Below are positions 46,654 to 56,374 of a DNA stretch of 64,000 nt, piece after piece. Position numbers and translations under genes: made by a program. The notes under the pieces were generated by a model. The model saw nothing but the letters and a program-made list of their open reading frames with translations, did no database searches and was not told the origin of the DNA. The stretch covers positions 309,679 to 373,678 of the forward strand of contig NISF01000006.1 in the NCBI GenBank assembly GCA_002270295.1, in the 5' to 3' direction. The DNA is from Enterobacter sp. 10-1 (GTDB taxonomy: Bacteria > Pseudomonadota > Gammaproteobacteria > Enterobacterales > Enterobacteriaceae). How positions within the stretch are numbered: position 1 is the stretch's first letter; every line of letters begins with the position of its first letter.

Positions 46654-47979
46654 ATGCCGTATTCTGACTCCGCCGTGCCGGAAAACGAAGCCTTGCCCTG
46701 GCAAACTAAGCTGCTGCTGGCCCTTCAGCATGTGCTGGTTGTGGCCGCTACGCCGATCACCGCCGTTTTTCTTATTGCCCAGGCGCTTCACTTCAGCGAT
46801 GGCGTCACCACATCGCTGCTAAGCGCCACCTTTCTGATGTGCGGGCTGGGGGCCATCCTGCAAAGCCTCGGTATCGGCAGCTTCGGCGCGCGCCTGCCGT
46901 TTATTATGGTTCCGGGCGGTGCCCCTATCGCGATCTTCATCGCTATCGCTTTACAGACCAATATCCAAACGGCAATTGGTGCGGTGATCTTAACATCGCT
47001 GTTTTATTTTATTGCCCTACCCGTTTTTCGCCGTTTTCTGCACCATTTCCCGCCGTTTATTATCGGGATTATGCTGCTGCTGGTCTCCATCAACCTGATT
47101 CGCCTGTACGGCGGGCTCATTATCGGTCAGCCGGGCAGTAGCCACTTTGCGCAGCCCACGAACATTATTCTGGCGCTGGTCACCATCCTGATTACACTGA
47201 TCTTCGCTCTGGCGTTCAGCGGCATCCTACGTCAGCTGTCGGTCATGTTCGGCCTGCTGGCGGGCACGCTGCTTGCAATGCTGCTGGGCAGCGCCGATTT
47301 TAGCGGCGTCAGCCACGGGCCGCTGTTCAGCCTGCCGCAGCTGTTTCCGTTCGGCTGGCCAATCTTCAATCTGTCAGCGTCGCTACCGCTGCTGATTTAT
47401 GCGGTGATTTCTATGGCTGAAGCAACCGGGCAAACGATTGCCACCGCAGAGATCGTCAAATCGACACAAAACGTCCATCAGGCCATTCCCCGCACCATCC
47501 GCGGCGACGCCGTTATCTCGCTGCTGGGCGGCGTTTTCGGTACTTCGTTGATCATCACCTCCGGCGAGAATATCGGCGTGGTTCGGACCACTAACGTCAA
47601 ATCACGCCACGTCACGGCGATTGCCGGATTGCTGTTAATCCTGATTGCGTTATTCTCGCCGCTGGTGCGCCTTGCCACCTGTCTGCCCGGTCCGGTGGTC
47701 TGCGGGACGGCGGTGATTGTCTTCAGCATCATCGGGGTCATCGGCATCGATATGATTGCCCGCGAGCCGCTGCACAAGCCGGGGAAAACCTATGCCTTAG
47801 CCACTGGTCTGGCGATGGGGATGCTGCCGATCCTCGTGCCTGGCCTGTACCAGAATTTCCCCGTCGGAGTGCAGATGGTGCTGGGTAACGGCATGGCGGC
47901 GGGTACCCTCACCGCGATCGTCGTCAACTCGTTATTCCTGGTGAGCGAAAAGCGGGCCGCCGTGCGCCTAAAAGGCTGA
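46654..47979 (+). CDS. Nucleobase:cation symporter-2 family permease (uracil/xanthine type)
   Basis: A 441-residue membrane protein. The start at ATG 46654 (MPYSDSAVPENEALPW) is preceded by GGGAGGAA; an upstream in-frame ATG overlaps the sulfotransferase-like gene. About 12-14 membrane segments are seen, with the opening LALQHVLVVAATPITAVFLIAQAL and PFIMVPGGAPIA. The NCS2 signature region is VISMAEATGQTIATAEI, and SLLGGVFGTSLIITSGENIGVVRTTNVKSR carries the conserved Glu/Asn. It probably imports a purine, pyrimidine or related ring compound by proton symport, perhaps the substrate of the upstream enzyme. It converges with pgtA with no clear terminator between. Confidence 0.85.
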   Translation: MPYSDSAVPENEALPWQTKLLLALQHVLVVAATPITAVFLIAQALHFSDGVTTSLLSATFLMCGLGAILQSLGIGSFGARLPFIMVPGGAPIAIFIAIALQTNIQTAIGAVILTSLFYFIALPVFRRFLHHFPPFIIGIMLLLVSINLIRLYGGLIIGQPGSSHFAQPTNIILALVTILITLIFALAFSGILRQLSVMFGLLAGTLLAMLLGSADFSGVSHGPLFSLPQLFPFGWPIFNLSASLPLLIYAVISMAEATGQTIATAEIVKSTQNVHQAIPRTIRGDAVISLLGGVFGTSLIITSGENIGVVRTTNVKSRHVTAIAGLLLILIALFSPLVRLATCLPGPVVCGTAVIVFSIIGVIGIDMIAREPLHKPGKTYALATGLAMGMLPILVPGLYQNFPVGVQMVLGNGMAAGTLTAIVVNSLFLVSEKRAAVRLKG

Positions 47980-48001
47980 ACCGATACGCCGCTTTGACCC
48001 G

Positions 48002-49246
48002 TTAACGGTAGTGATGTTTGTTCAGACCAAACTTTTTCATCCGCAGATAGAGTTTTTTGCGCGGGATCTGCAGATATTCGGAGACATCGTTAATTCGGCC
48101 CTGGTGGATATTCAGGGCCTCGACAATAATCTGCCGCTCGTAATCTTCGACCCGCTGGTCGAGCTGAACGGGCTCAACGGAGTGCAGCATGGGGTTCGGG
48201 ATGTCGGCCAGCGGCATCACCCCGACGGCAAACAGTTTGGCGGCATTGGCCAGCTCGCGGACGTTATTCGGCCAGGGACGCGCGATCAGTTTTTTAGCCA
48301 GCGCCGCTGGAAGTTCAGGTACAGGGTTATTCAGGCGCAAACAGGCCTGTTGCAGATAGTGCATGAATAGTGGCTCGATATCGTCAAGCCGCTGCGCCAG
48401 CGGCGGGCAATACTGCTGGGTCATGGCGAAACAGTAGTAGAGATCGGGGATAATGCGGTTATTGCCGGCCATGGCAATCAGCGGCTGTAGCCCGATGCCG
48501 ACCAGGCGAAATGGCAGCTCATCTTGTCCCTGCAGGTGCGCCAGCATATGCTGCTGCGCCTGGGTCAGATACTCGATATTGCGCAGGACCAGCGTCCCGC
48601 CCTGCGCCTGCGCGATCCATTCATTGAGCGGCGTGTCCTGCTCTTCGAGGATATCGCCGAAGATAATCGGCTGCGAATGACGTGAGCTAAGGCGATGCAT
48701 ATAGCACGCTGCCAGCGTACGCCCGGTGCCCCGTTCACCATGGAAATAGACCGCGATATCGGTTTCTGCCAGTTGCTGGAGCGTATGCCGCATCTGAATG
48801 ACCCATTCGCTACGGCCGATCAGGTTGTCTTCCAGCTGCTCCTTTTGCCATTGCCGACGCACGACCTGCGTCTGGCGCTGGGCCAGCGCTTTATCGACCA
48901 GGCCTAACAGCTGCTCCGGGTTAACCGGTTTTTGCAAAAAATCCCATGCCCCTTTTTTGACGGCATCGACGGCCATCGGGACGTCACCGTGGCCGGTAAT
49001 CAGCATCACCGGCAGATGGGGGTCATGTTTCAGCAGGATCTTCAGCAAATCGATACCGGAACAATGCGGCATGCAGACATCGCTCAGCACGATCCCCCCC
49101 CACTCCTCGCTCACCAGATCCTGCGCCATCAGCGGATCGCGACAGGCATACACCCGGTGTCCGGCCTCCGTCAGCAGCTGAGTGTAGGCGTCCAGCACGT
49201 CGCTGTCGTCGTCAATCAGCAGAATATTATGTTGATGAGTGAGCAT
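48002..49246 (-). CDS. pgtA: Phosphoglycerate transport response regulator PgtA
   Basis: A 414-residue NtrC-like regulator starting at MLTHQHNILLIDDD (GGATG upstream; an ATG three codons earlier is an alternative). It has a receiver domain with phospho-acceptor D56 (IVLSDVCMP), an AAA+ domain and a C-terminal Fis-type HTH (GRINDVSEYLQIPRKKLYLRMKKFGL). The AAA+ domain is degenerate: Walker A reads GERGTGRT, with Arg for the usual Lys, and the sigma-54 contact loop GAFTGA is absent. It therefore likely works with sigma-70 as in the Salmonella Pgt system, activating pgtP when PgtB signals external phosphoglycerate. It overlaps pgtB by 20 bases. Confidence 0.9.
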   Translation of the reverse strand: MLTHQHNILLIDDDSDVLDAYTQLLTEAGHRVYACRDPLMAQDLVSEEWGGIVLSDVCMPHCSGIDLLKILLKHDPHLPVMLITGHGDVPMAVDAVKKGAWDFLQKPVNPEQLLGLVDKALAQRQTQVVRRQWQKEQLEDNLIGRSEWVIQMRHTLQQLAETDIAVYFHGERGTGRTLAACYMHRLSSRHSQPIIFGDILEEQDTPLNEWIAQAQGGTLVLRNIEYLTQAQQHMLAHLQGQDELPFRLVGIGLQPLIAMAGNNRIIPDLYYCFAMTQQYCPPLAQRLDDIEPLFMHYLQQACLRLNNPVPELPAALAKKLIARPWPNNVRELANAAKLFAVGVMPLADIPNPMLHSVEPVQLDQRVEDYERQIIVEALNIHQGRINDVSEYLQIPRKKLYLRMKKFGLNKHHYR

Positions 49247-51239
49247 GGTTGACATCCGTTGGTAAAAATTGCAAAACAACGCAGGCATGATGGCTCAGCG
49301 TCGACGCCAGCCGTAAATGCCCGCCCATCTGTCGCATCAAGGATTCGCTGATTGACAGGCCGATCCCCAGCCCCAGCTGCTTGCTGGTGACAAACGGTTT
49401 CAGCAGAGAGTCGGCCAGCTCCAGCGGCCAGCCGCAGCCGTTATCCGTGATGGTTACCGTCCAGCCTTCGGCTGACTGCACCCATGCAACTGTAATGCTG
49501 GGTGCACCCTGTGCCGCATCCAGCGCGTTGGTCAGCAGGTTGACCAGCACCTGCAGGATCCGCACCTCATCTCCCAGCACCTGCACTGCGCCAGGGGGCA
49601 GGTGCAACGAGCCGCGCAGCGGCTTATGACGCAGGGATAACAGCTCCCAGGCGGCGACAAAAGCATGGCGCAGATCGACGGGGCTGGCGGGAGCATCAAC
49701 CTCCGGCCGCCGCGTAAACTGCCGCAGATTGCGGATAATGGCGTCAATGCGGCCAATCAGTCCCTCGGCTTTGCTCAGCGTCTGACCGGCGTTATCCGCT
49801 TGTCCGTTTCTGATGGCGCTACGTGCGCTGTAGAGATACATCGACAGCGCGTTGAGCGGCTGGTTTATTTCGTGCGCCAGAGTGGTCATGGTCTGCCCAA
49901 CCACCGCCAGCTTGGCGGTCTGAACCAGTTCATCCTGGGTGGTGCGCAGATGCGTTTCCACCCTTTTTCGCTCAGTAATTTCCCGCTCCAACAGCTGACG
50001 CTGCTGATTTAACTGGCCGAGGGTATGGCGCAGGAGTTTACCAATGCGCCCCAGTTCATCCTCGCCGTAAACCGGAATGTCGGCGTTAACGTCGCCTAAC
50101 CCGATACGGACTACCGTCTGGTTAAGCTGGTTAAAGCGTTTAACCAGCCGCGAGCGGATAAAATAGTGGTTGAGCAAATAGGCAAGGATCAATGCCAGCA
50201 GCGTGGCAATCAGAATCAGGCTACCGCTGAACCACATGGTATGTTCGAGGCGCTGATTAAAGGCGCGCATTTTGCTGTGGCTGTCGCTGAGCTGGGACTC
50301 CAGCTGGGCGCGAAAGCGGGCCAGCGTCGTTTCTTTGTCTTGCGTCACCTGCGATAGCGAGTCCTGTGCCTGAATATATTCGCGGATCGCCGCCGGCATT
50401 TTATTTTCGGCAATACCGATATCGAGTAGCTCATCAATCGTCTGGCGCAGGGTTATCGTACTGGGATAGCTTTCCAGCAGATGCATATTGTCGCCAGCGG
50501 TTTTTTTCAGATAGGCCAGATAGCGAATATGCCCTTCAATATTGCCATTGCCCTCTGTGCTGGACTGCACCTCGATCAATCGGTCGCGCAGGTCGCTGAT
50601 AATCTGATTTTCAATACGCGCCAGGGTATAGACCTGCTGCTGCTCCCCCTGCACCGCACGAAGATTGGCCTGTAGTCGGGGGATGGCATTCCCCGGTTTT
50701 GCCTCCATCTGATCGAGCAGCGCGCCCTGCTGCCAGCTGAAATCCTGCACCAAAGAGTTCATCTCGGTGGTGAAATCTTCATGCAGCCAGTTAATCCGCG
50801 CGGTGGTCTCATTGACCTTCTCACGGGCGATGAACATGTTGTACAGCGAACGGTCAAGCCTCGCGAGGAGCTGGCGGCTGTCCCGCAGCGTCAGTTCAAT
50901 TTGCTGGCGCTCCGGTGTGTCGAGACGCTGGCTAAGAGTGGCGATTTGATCGAGGTGCTGCAGGATCTGGTTGCGCAACTGCAGGCGTGAGGTGGTATTG
51001 GCCGCCAGCAAAAATTCGTTGAGCTGATCGACCACGGTATTCAGGTTGTTTTCAATCAGAAATGAGGTCTGTATCCGCGGAAAATAGTCATTCAGGGCAT
51101 AGCGGATTTGCGAACTTTGCTCGTGCCAGGAATATAGACTGACGCCGCTGACAATCAGCGTCAGCAGCGCCCCGGTGAGAAAGGCGCCGCGCAGGCTGGC
51201 GCTGATGGTCAGGTTTTTAATAAAACCGGGGAGCCTCAT
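49227..51239 (-). CDS. pgtB: Phosphoglycerate sensor histidine kinase PgtB
   Basis: A 670-residue membrane sensor. TM1 is about 15-36 and TM2 about 336-356, enclosing a 300-residue helical periplasmic domain. A HAMP linker follows, then the dimerisation helix with H456 (TTLAHEINQPLNALSMYLYSA) and the ATPase domain (NLLTNALDAAQ, DNGCGW, GLGIGLSISESLMRQMGGHL). Length and gene order match Salmonella PgtB, which with PgtC controls phosphoglycerate uptake. It starts within the end of pgtC (ATGA). Confidence 0.92.
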   Translation of the reverse strand: MRLPGFIKNLTISASLRGAFLTGALLTLIVSGVSLYSWHEQSSQIRYALNDYFPRIQTSFLIENNLNTVVDQLNEFLLAANTTSRLQLRNQILQHLDQIATLSQRLDTPERQQIELTLRDSRQLLARLDRSLYNMFIAREKVNETTARINWLHEDFTTEMNSLVQDFSWQQGALLDQMEAKPGNAIPRLQANLRAVQGEQQQVYTLARIENQIISDLRDRLIEVQSSTEGNGNIEGHIRYLAYLKKTAGDNMHLLESYPSTITLRQTIDELLDIGIAENKMPAAIREYIQAQDSLSQVTQDKETTLARFRAQLESQLSDSHSKMRAFNQRLEHTMWFSGSLILIATLLALILAYLLNHYFIRSRLVKRFNQLNQTVVRIGLGDVNADIPVYGEDELGRIGKLLRHTLGQLNQQRQLLEREITERKRVETHLRTTQDELVQTAKLAVVGQTMTTLAHEINQPLNALSMYLYSARSAIRNGQADNAGQTLSKAEGLIGRIDAIIRNLRQFTRRPEVDAPASPVDLRHAFVAAWELLSLRHKPLRGSLHLPPGAVQVLGDEVRILQVLVNLLTNALDAAQGAPSITVAWVQSAEGWTVTITDNGCGWPLELADSLLKPFVTSKQLGLGIGLSISESLMRQMGGHLRLASTLSHHACVVLQFLPTDVNHAHSST

Positions 51240-52495
51240 TTCAGATTCTCCAGTTTCTCAATCGCTTGTCGCTGCTGCTCCTGAAAAAACAGCTGCCATT
51301 CCATCATCAACTGCTCGGCCTGATCTTTGTTATCCAACTGCTGGAGGTAGCGCCGATCCCGACTTTGCTGAGCGCTCACCGGCATGGCGGTCAGCAAGGC
51401 GCGGATCTCCGGCAGCGGCGTCTTAAGTCGGGATTCGGCATTATGCAGCGCGCGCCAGGCGTCTTTCAGCTGGGACAAGCGAAAACTGATGGCGGTGTCG
51501 AACAGCTTTTGCACCAGACGCTGACGTTGCAAAATCAGCTGATAATTGAGAGAGGGTTCGCTCAGTAGCTGATGCTGTTGCCGCGCACGCGCGCCGTTGC
51601 CAGGGGCGGGGATAATCGAATACTTCCCGGTATTGTTATCCGACAGCGCCTGCTGCCCTTCCGGGCTCAGCAGAAACTGAATAAAGCGCCGGGCTTCCGC
51701 CGGGTACGTGTTATGGCGGATCAACGCCACATAGGTTGGCGAGGCTGCCGAGTGGGGAAAATAGTGGAACGTCAGGTTCGGGTCGTCAAGCAGCAGGTTC
51801 GCGTAGTTATCGATGACCGGACCGACCGACCCCAAACCGCTTTTGATTTTATCCGCCACGCCAAAACTGCGGCTGGAAATAGTGATCAGGTTCCCTGCCA
51901 CGCTCAATATGGTTTCCCACCCCCGCTGCCATCCCTCCTGTTGCAGCAGCGACTCCACCATCAGATGGTTAGTATCGGAACGGGAAGGACTGCTCATCAA
52001 CAAGGTTCCCTGATAGCGCGCCTGCATCAGGTCATCCCAACTGGCGGGCAGCGGCAGGTGGCGTTCGCTGAGATTACGCTGGTTGATTAACAACCCAAAG
52101 CCGGAGATGGCCACGGCGACGGCTGTGCTGCGGATTGATTCCGGTACCAGCTGCTGGGACTGCGCTGGCGCATCCGGGTAGGCCGCCAGACGTTGATGTT
52201 CCTGCAGATGCTGCAGCAGCATCGGCGAAGAGGTCAGCACCAGATCGATATTCTCACCCCCTGCACTATCCAGCAGCTGTTCCAGCGATGCGCTGGTACG
52301 GTTGAGGGTACGGATAATCACCGACTGCGGCTGAGTTTGCCAGCGGCTGATGATATAGGCGGTGGCATCGGGCGAAAACGTTGTGGCAATCACCAGCTCA
52401 CTCTTTTTGGCCTGAACAGAAAATACCGTTATCAGGCTGAGAAATAAACCGACGACCATCATACCTCGCTGCTGTTTATTTGACCGCTTATCCAT
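51236..52495 (-). CDS. pgtC: Phosphoglycerate regulatory periplasmic protein PgtC
   Basis: A 419-residue protein. The start is placed at MDKRSNKQQRGMMVVG (ATG 52493-52495) with AAAGGACG upstream; the 64 codons that could precede it lack a ribosome site. It has a signal peptide of about 27 residues (LITVFSVQA). The mature domain resembles a type-2 periplasmic binding protein (ELVIATTFSPDATAYIISRW, NIDLVLTSSPMLLQHL, YPAEARRFIQFLLSPEGQQALS). It presumably binds phosphoglycerate or derepresses PgtB. It is the first gene of pgtCBA, divergent from pgtP. Confidence 0.9.
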   Translation of the reverse strand: MDKRSNKQQRGMMVVGLFLSLITVFSVQAKKSELVIATTFSPDATAYIISRWQTQPQSVIIRTLNRTSASLEQLLDSAGGENIDLVLTSSPMLLQHLQEHQRLAAYPDAPAQSQQLVPESIRSTAVAVAISGFGLLINQRNLSERHLPLPASWDDLMQARYQGTLLMSSPSRSDTNHLMVESLLQQEGWQRGWETILSVAGNLITISSRSFGVADKIKSGLGSVGPVIDNYANLLLDDPNLTFHYFPHSAASPTYVALIRHNTYPAEARRFIQFLLSPEGQQALSDNNTGKYSIIPAPGNGARARQQHQLLSEPSLNYQLILQRQRLVQKLFDTAISFRLSQLKDAWRALHNAESRLKTPLPEIRALLTAMPVSAQQSRDRRYLQQLDNKDQAEQLMMEWQLFFQEQQRQAIEKLENLK

Positions 52496-52797
52496 GCTAC
52501 GTCCTTTTCGCTGCAATTGTTTTGTGATCATTTTCATAAAACAGGAAAAATAATAAATAAAACCCCGCCCCGGTTTGTGACAAAAAAGTTCATTTATGGA
52601 TAACGCCTCGATTAAACCGCGGAGTAAGTCAACATTCTGTTTAATCCCCGGAAAGAGATAATAGCTTATAACCCTCATTAAAATCATAGTGTTAAGATGA
52701 TCAAGCTAACAAGCGCCGACTGTTTCCCGCAAGGATATGACGGAGCGCTGAATCCGGACCAATTATCACCGAATTATAGAGTGAAGGCAAAAATACA

Positions 52798-52853
52798 TTT
52801 GAGTCAAAAAATAGATATCCGATTTTGTATTTGAGTCAAATCTGACTCAAATA
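52798..52853. promoter_or_regulatory. TGAGTCA operator array upstream of pgtP
   Basis: A palindrome with 11-base arms, TATTTGAGTCA (52828-52838) and TGACTCAAATA (52843-52853), plus a third copy TTTGAGTCA at 52798-52806, which is 32 bases before the matching copy at 52830. It lies in the pgtC-pgtP divergent region, 110-165 bases before pgtP. Likely the PgtA binding sites. Confidence 0.6.
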
Positions 52854-52962
52854 CACTGAATTGTTTTGTTGGTTTATTTTTACCACAATCTATTTCGCAT
52901 GCCACACCGCCAAATTTGCACGCCATGATTCACTACCGATAACATAATATAGGTACTTAAAC

Positions 52963-54342
52963 ATGTTTTCATTATTAAAACAAAAAGTCGCCGCAGCTGC
53001 GGTTCCTGCGCAACAAATAAGACCCACTTACCAACGCTATCGTCTCCAGGCGTTATTAAGCGTATTTCTCGGCTACCTCGCCTACTACATTGTGCGCAAT
53101 AACTTCACCCTGTCGACGCCGTATCTGAAAGAGCAGCTCGATCTCAGCGCCACCCAGATAGGGATGCTCAGCAGCTGTATGCTGATTGCCTACGGTATCA
53201 GCAAAGGCGTGATGAGCAGCCTGGCAGACAAGGCCAGCCCAAAGGTCTTTATGGCCTTTGGCCTGGTCATGTGCGCCATTGTTAACGTCGGTCTGGGTTT
53301 CAGCAGCGCGTTCTGGATTTTTGTGGTGCTGGTCGTGATCAACGGGCTGTTTCAGGGGATGGGCGTAGGGCCCTCATTCATTACCATCGCCAACTGGTTT
53401 CCACGCCGCGAACGCGGCCGTGTAGGCGCGTTCTGGAATATCTCGCATAACGTCGGCGGCGGAATTGTCGCCCCTATCGTCGGCACCGCGTTTGCGCTAC
53501 TGGGTTCAGAACACTGGCAAACCGCCAGCTATATCGTACCTGCGGCGGTGGCGGTACTGTTTGCGCTCGTGGTGCTGGTTCTCGGTAAAGGCTCACCGCG
53601 CAGCGAAGGCTTGCCGGCACTGGACGAAATGTTGCCAGAAGAGAAAGTGCTGCTGAATACCGGTAATATCGACAAAGCGCCGGAAAACATGAGCGCATGG
53701 CAGATTTTTTGTACCTACGTGCTAAGGAATAAAAACGCCTGGTATGTATCGATGGTCGATGTCTTCGTCTATATGGTGCGCTTTGGCATGATCAGCTGGC
53801 TGCCAATCTACTTATTGTCGGTGAAACACTTCTCCAAAGAGGAGATGGGCGTCGCGTTTCTGTTTTTTGAATGGGCGGCCATTCCGTCTACCCTGCTGGC
53901 CGGCTGGTTGTCGGATAAGGTATTTAAGGGCCACAGGATGCCGCTCGCAATGATTTGCATGACGCTGATCTTCTTCTGTTTGATTGGTTACTGGAAAAGC
54001 GACTCACTGTTTATGGTCACGGTTTTTGCCGCCATCGTCGGCTGCCTGATTTACGTGCCGCAATTTTTGGCTTCGGTACAGACCATGGAGATTGTTCCGA
54101 GCTTCGCGGTCGGCTCCGCCGTAGGTCTACGCGGTTTTATGAGCTATATCTTCGGCGCCTCGCTGGGCACCAGTCTGTTCGGGGTAATGGTGGATAATCT
54201 GGGCTGGCACGGCGGTTTCTATCTGTTAATGGGCGGCGTCATTTGCTGCATCCTGTTCTGCTATCTGTCGCATCGCGGCGCGCTGGATCTGGAACGCAAG
54301 CGTCAGCAGGCGGCCAAAGAGCAGGAGCTGGCGCTGGCATAA
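52963..54342 (+). CDS. pgtP: Phosphoglycerate transporter PgtP (MFS, OPA family)
   Basis: A 459-residue, twelve-helix organophosphate:phosphate antiporter. Family features: YQRYRLQALLSVFLGYLAYYIVRNNFTLSTPYLKEQL, the helix 2-3 region YGISKGVMSSLADKASPK, GLFQGMGVGPSFITIANWFPRRERGRVGAFWNISHNVGG, and SVVLRGFMSY-like FAVGSAVGLRGFMSYIFGA near the end. It resembles UhpT and GlpT but, together with pgtABC alongside, is best assigned as PgtP, which takes up 2- and 3-phosphoglycerate and phosphoenolpyruvate in exchange for phosphate. Expression probably needs PgtA acting at the TGAGTCA sites. Confidence 0.92.
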   Translation: MFSLLKQKVAAAAVPAQQIRPTYQRYRLQALLSVFLGYLAYYIVRNNFTLSTPYLKEQLDLSATQIGMLSSCMLIAYGISKGVMSSLADKASPKVFMAFGLVMCAIVNVGLGFSSAFWIFVVLVVINGLFQGMGVGPSFITIANWFPRRERGRVGAFWNISHNVGGGIVAPIVGTAFALLGSEHWQTASYIVPAAVAVLFALVVLVLGKGSPRSEGLPALDEMLPEEKVLLNTGNIDKAPENMSAWQIFCTYVLRNKNAWYVSMVDVFVYMVRFGMISWLPIYLLSVKHFSKEEMGVAFLFFEWAAIPSTLLAGWLSDKVFKGHRMPLAMICMTLIFFCLIGYWKSDSLFMVTVFAAIVGCLIYVPQFLASVQTMEIVPSFAVGSAVGLRGFMSYIFGASLGTSLFGVMVDNLGWHGGFYLLMGGVICCILFCYLSHRGALDLERKRQQAAKEQELALA

Positions 54343-54358
54343 TCATTCATCAAGCAGG

Positions 54359-54389
54359 CCCCGACGACGGCGATAGCGGGTCGTCGGGG
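54359..54389. terminator. Hairpin after pgtP
   Basis: CCCCGACGAC pairs with GTCGTCGGGG across 11 bases, 17 bases after the pgtP stop. There is no U-tract. I saw no gene in the 350 bases up to the Pit transporter at 54741, which begins after AAAGGTAAC. Confidence 0.5.
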
Positions 54390-54740
54390 AAGCGATGCCC
54401 AGCGGTTCCAGCAGCATACCAATATCTTCTCCTGGCTTGTCGTTTCGCATTGAGCGCGGCTAGCGTCTTGAACATTACAGCTGCCTGATCGGCATGACTT
54501 AACACGTACGGCTGATTTTTATTTAACAATAAGATTATTAGCCCAACGGCTTACTACATCACGGTGGTAAATATTAATACCATACGCATATTCACGTCAT
54601 TCAATCAGGAGCTGACGGCTCAGCATGATTTTTATGCGCGATTAATCCTTCTGAAATAAAACAGCAATGTTACTTAATAATAATCTGGCGTGCAGATCGC
54701 TTTAAAAGCATATGTGGGCGTGATTTTAAAAAGGTAACTT

Positions 54741-56351
54741 ATGAGTGATAACAGCGCTATTCAATCTAAAATGGAAACCGCCAGCGGCCTTCCTAAAATA
54801 CATCAGAAGAACAGCAGGTTAGCTGTTCTTTTTTTTGTTTTATTATTAGTTATAGGCATAGCATTTGCAGGGATAAATTTATTTAATGATGTACATGACG
54901 CCGGCGCAGTATATACAAGTTATATTCCTTTCCTGTTGCTCGGATTAGCGCTCCTGATTGCATTAGGCTTTGAATTTGTTAACGGTTTTCACGACACGGC
55001 TAACGCAGTGGCGACCGTAATTTATACCCACTCGCTGTCGCCAATGGTGGCGGTGGTCTGGTCCGGCTTCTTTAACTTTCTCGGCGTGCTGCTGTCCAGC
55101 GGTGTGGTGGCCTTCGGCATCATCTCGCTGCTGCCGGTTGAGTTGATCCTGCAGGCCGGTACCGGCAACGGCTTCGCGATGGTGTATGCCCTGCTGTTCT
55201 CCGCCATCATCTGGAACCTCGGCACCTGGTGGCTCGGGCTACCCGCCTCCTCATCGCACACGCTGATTGGCTCGATTATTGGCGTCGGCGTGGCGAATGC
55301 CCTGATCCACGGCCGTACCGGCACCAGCGGCGTTGACTGGGGGCAGGCAATAAAGGTGGGCTATGCGCTGTTGCTATCGCCTGTGATCGGCTTTGTGTTC
55401 GCCGCCCTGCTGCTGCTGGTGCTGAAAGCGTTCGTTAAGAACCGTCAGTTGTACACCGCCCCTAAAGGGAATATGCCGCCTCCCCTGTGGATCCGCGGCC
55501 TGTTGATCCTCACCTGCACTGGCGTTTCCTTCGCTCACGGGTCCAACGACGGCCAGAAAGGCATGGGGCTCATCATGCTGATCCTGGTGGGCACCATGCC
55601 GATTGCCTATGCCCTGAACCGTTCGATGCCTCCGGAGCAAATTCCGCGGGTGGCGGCACTGGCAGAAGTCACCAAAAACGATTTGCTGCAGCAATTTCCG
55701 GCGGTCGGCCAGCAGCCTCCACGCGAGGTACTGACCAGCTACGTGCGTACCAGGGAGCTAACCCCGGAAGTGGTGCCGGCCCTGGCCCAGCTGACCGGCG
55801 CTATCGGCGATCAGATCCGCCAGTACGGCTCGGTCGATAAGATCCCCGCGCAGTCGGTATCCAACACCCGTAACGATATGTATCTGGCGTCGGAAACCAT
55901 CAAACATCTTAAATCTGAAAACCAGCTGCAGATTTCCACTAATTCACAGCACAACCTCGACGCGCTCAAGGGCGAGCTGGACAGCGCCACCCGCTTTATC
56001 CCGTTCTGGGTAAAAGTGGTGGTGGCTATCGCCCTGGGCCTCGGCACCATGGTCGGTTGGCGGCGGATCGTCGTGACCGTTGGTGAGAAAATCGGTAAAT
56101 CCCACCTGACCTATGCCCAGGGCGCCAGCGCCGAGCTGGTCGCCATGACTACCATCGGCGCGGCGGACGCCTTCGGTCTACCGGTTTCAACCACCCACGT
56201 GCTCTCCTCTGGCATCGCCGGCACCATGGCAGCCAACCGCTCCGGCTTGCAGATGTCCACGTTACGCAACCTGTTGATGGCCTGGGTGCTCACCTTGCCG
56301 GTCTCAATATTGCTGTCGGCAACGCTTTACTGGGTCTTCACCAATTTCTAA
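54741..56351 (+). CDS. Inorganic phosphate transporter, PiT family
   Basis: A 536-residue membrane protein of the PitA/PitB type, somewhat longer than E. coli PitA (499). The two PiT signature repeats are present: GFEFVNGFHDTANAVATVIYTHSLSP near the N-terminus, and AELVAMTTIGAADAFGLPVSTTHVLSSGIAGTMAANRSGLQ near the C-terminus. In between lie PASSSHTLIGSIIGVGVANAL and FAHGSNDGQKGMGLIMLI, followed by a long cytoplasmic loop (300-410). It takes up metal-phosphate by proton symport. It is 23 bases from the PPK2 gene, so phosphate entry and polyphosphate chemistry are coupled. Confidence 0.9.
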   Translation: MSDNSAIQSKMETASGLPKIHQKNSRLAVLFFVLLLVIGIAFAGINLFNDVHDAGAVYTSYIPFLLLGLALLIALGFEFVNGFHDTANAVATVIYTHSLSPMVAVVWSGFFNFLGVLLSSGVVAFGIISLLPVELILQAGTGNGFAMVYALLFSAIIWNLGTWWLGLPASSSHTLIGSIIGVGVANALIHGRTGTSGVDWGQAIKVGYALLLSPVIGFVFAALLLLVLKAFVKNRQLYTAPKGNMPPPLWIRGLLILTCTGVSFAHGSNDGQKGMGLIMLILVGTMPIAYALNRSMPPEQIPRVAALAEVTKNDLLQQFPAVGQQPPREVLTSYVRTRELTPEVVPALAQLTGAIGDQIRQYGSVDKIPAQSVSNTRNDMYLASETIKHLKSENQLQISTNSQHNLDALKGELDSATRFIPFWVKVVVAIALGLGTMVGWRRIVVTVGEKIGKSHLTYAQGASAELVAMTTIGAADAFGLPVSTTHVLSSGIAGTMAANRSGLQMSTLRNLLMAWVLTLPVSILLSATLYWVFTNF

Positions 56352-56374
56352 AAAGACTAAGACGGAAAACGATT

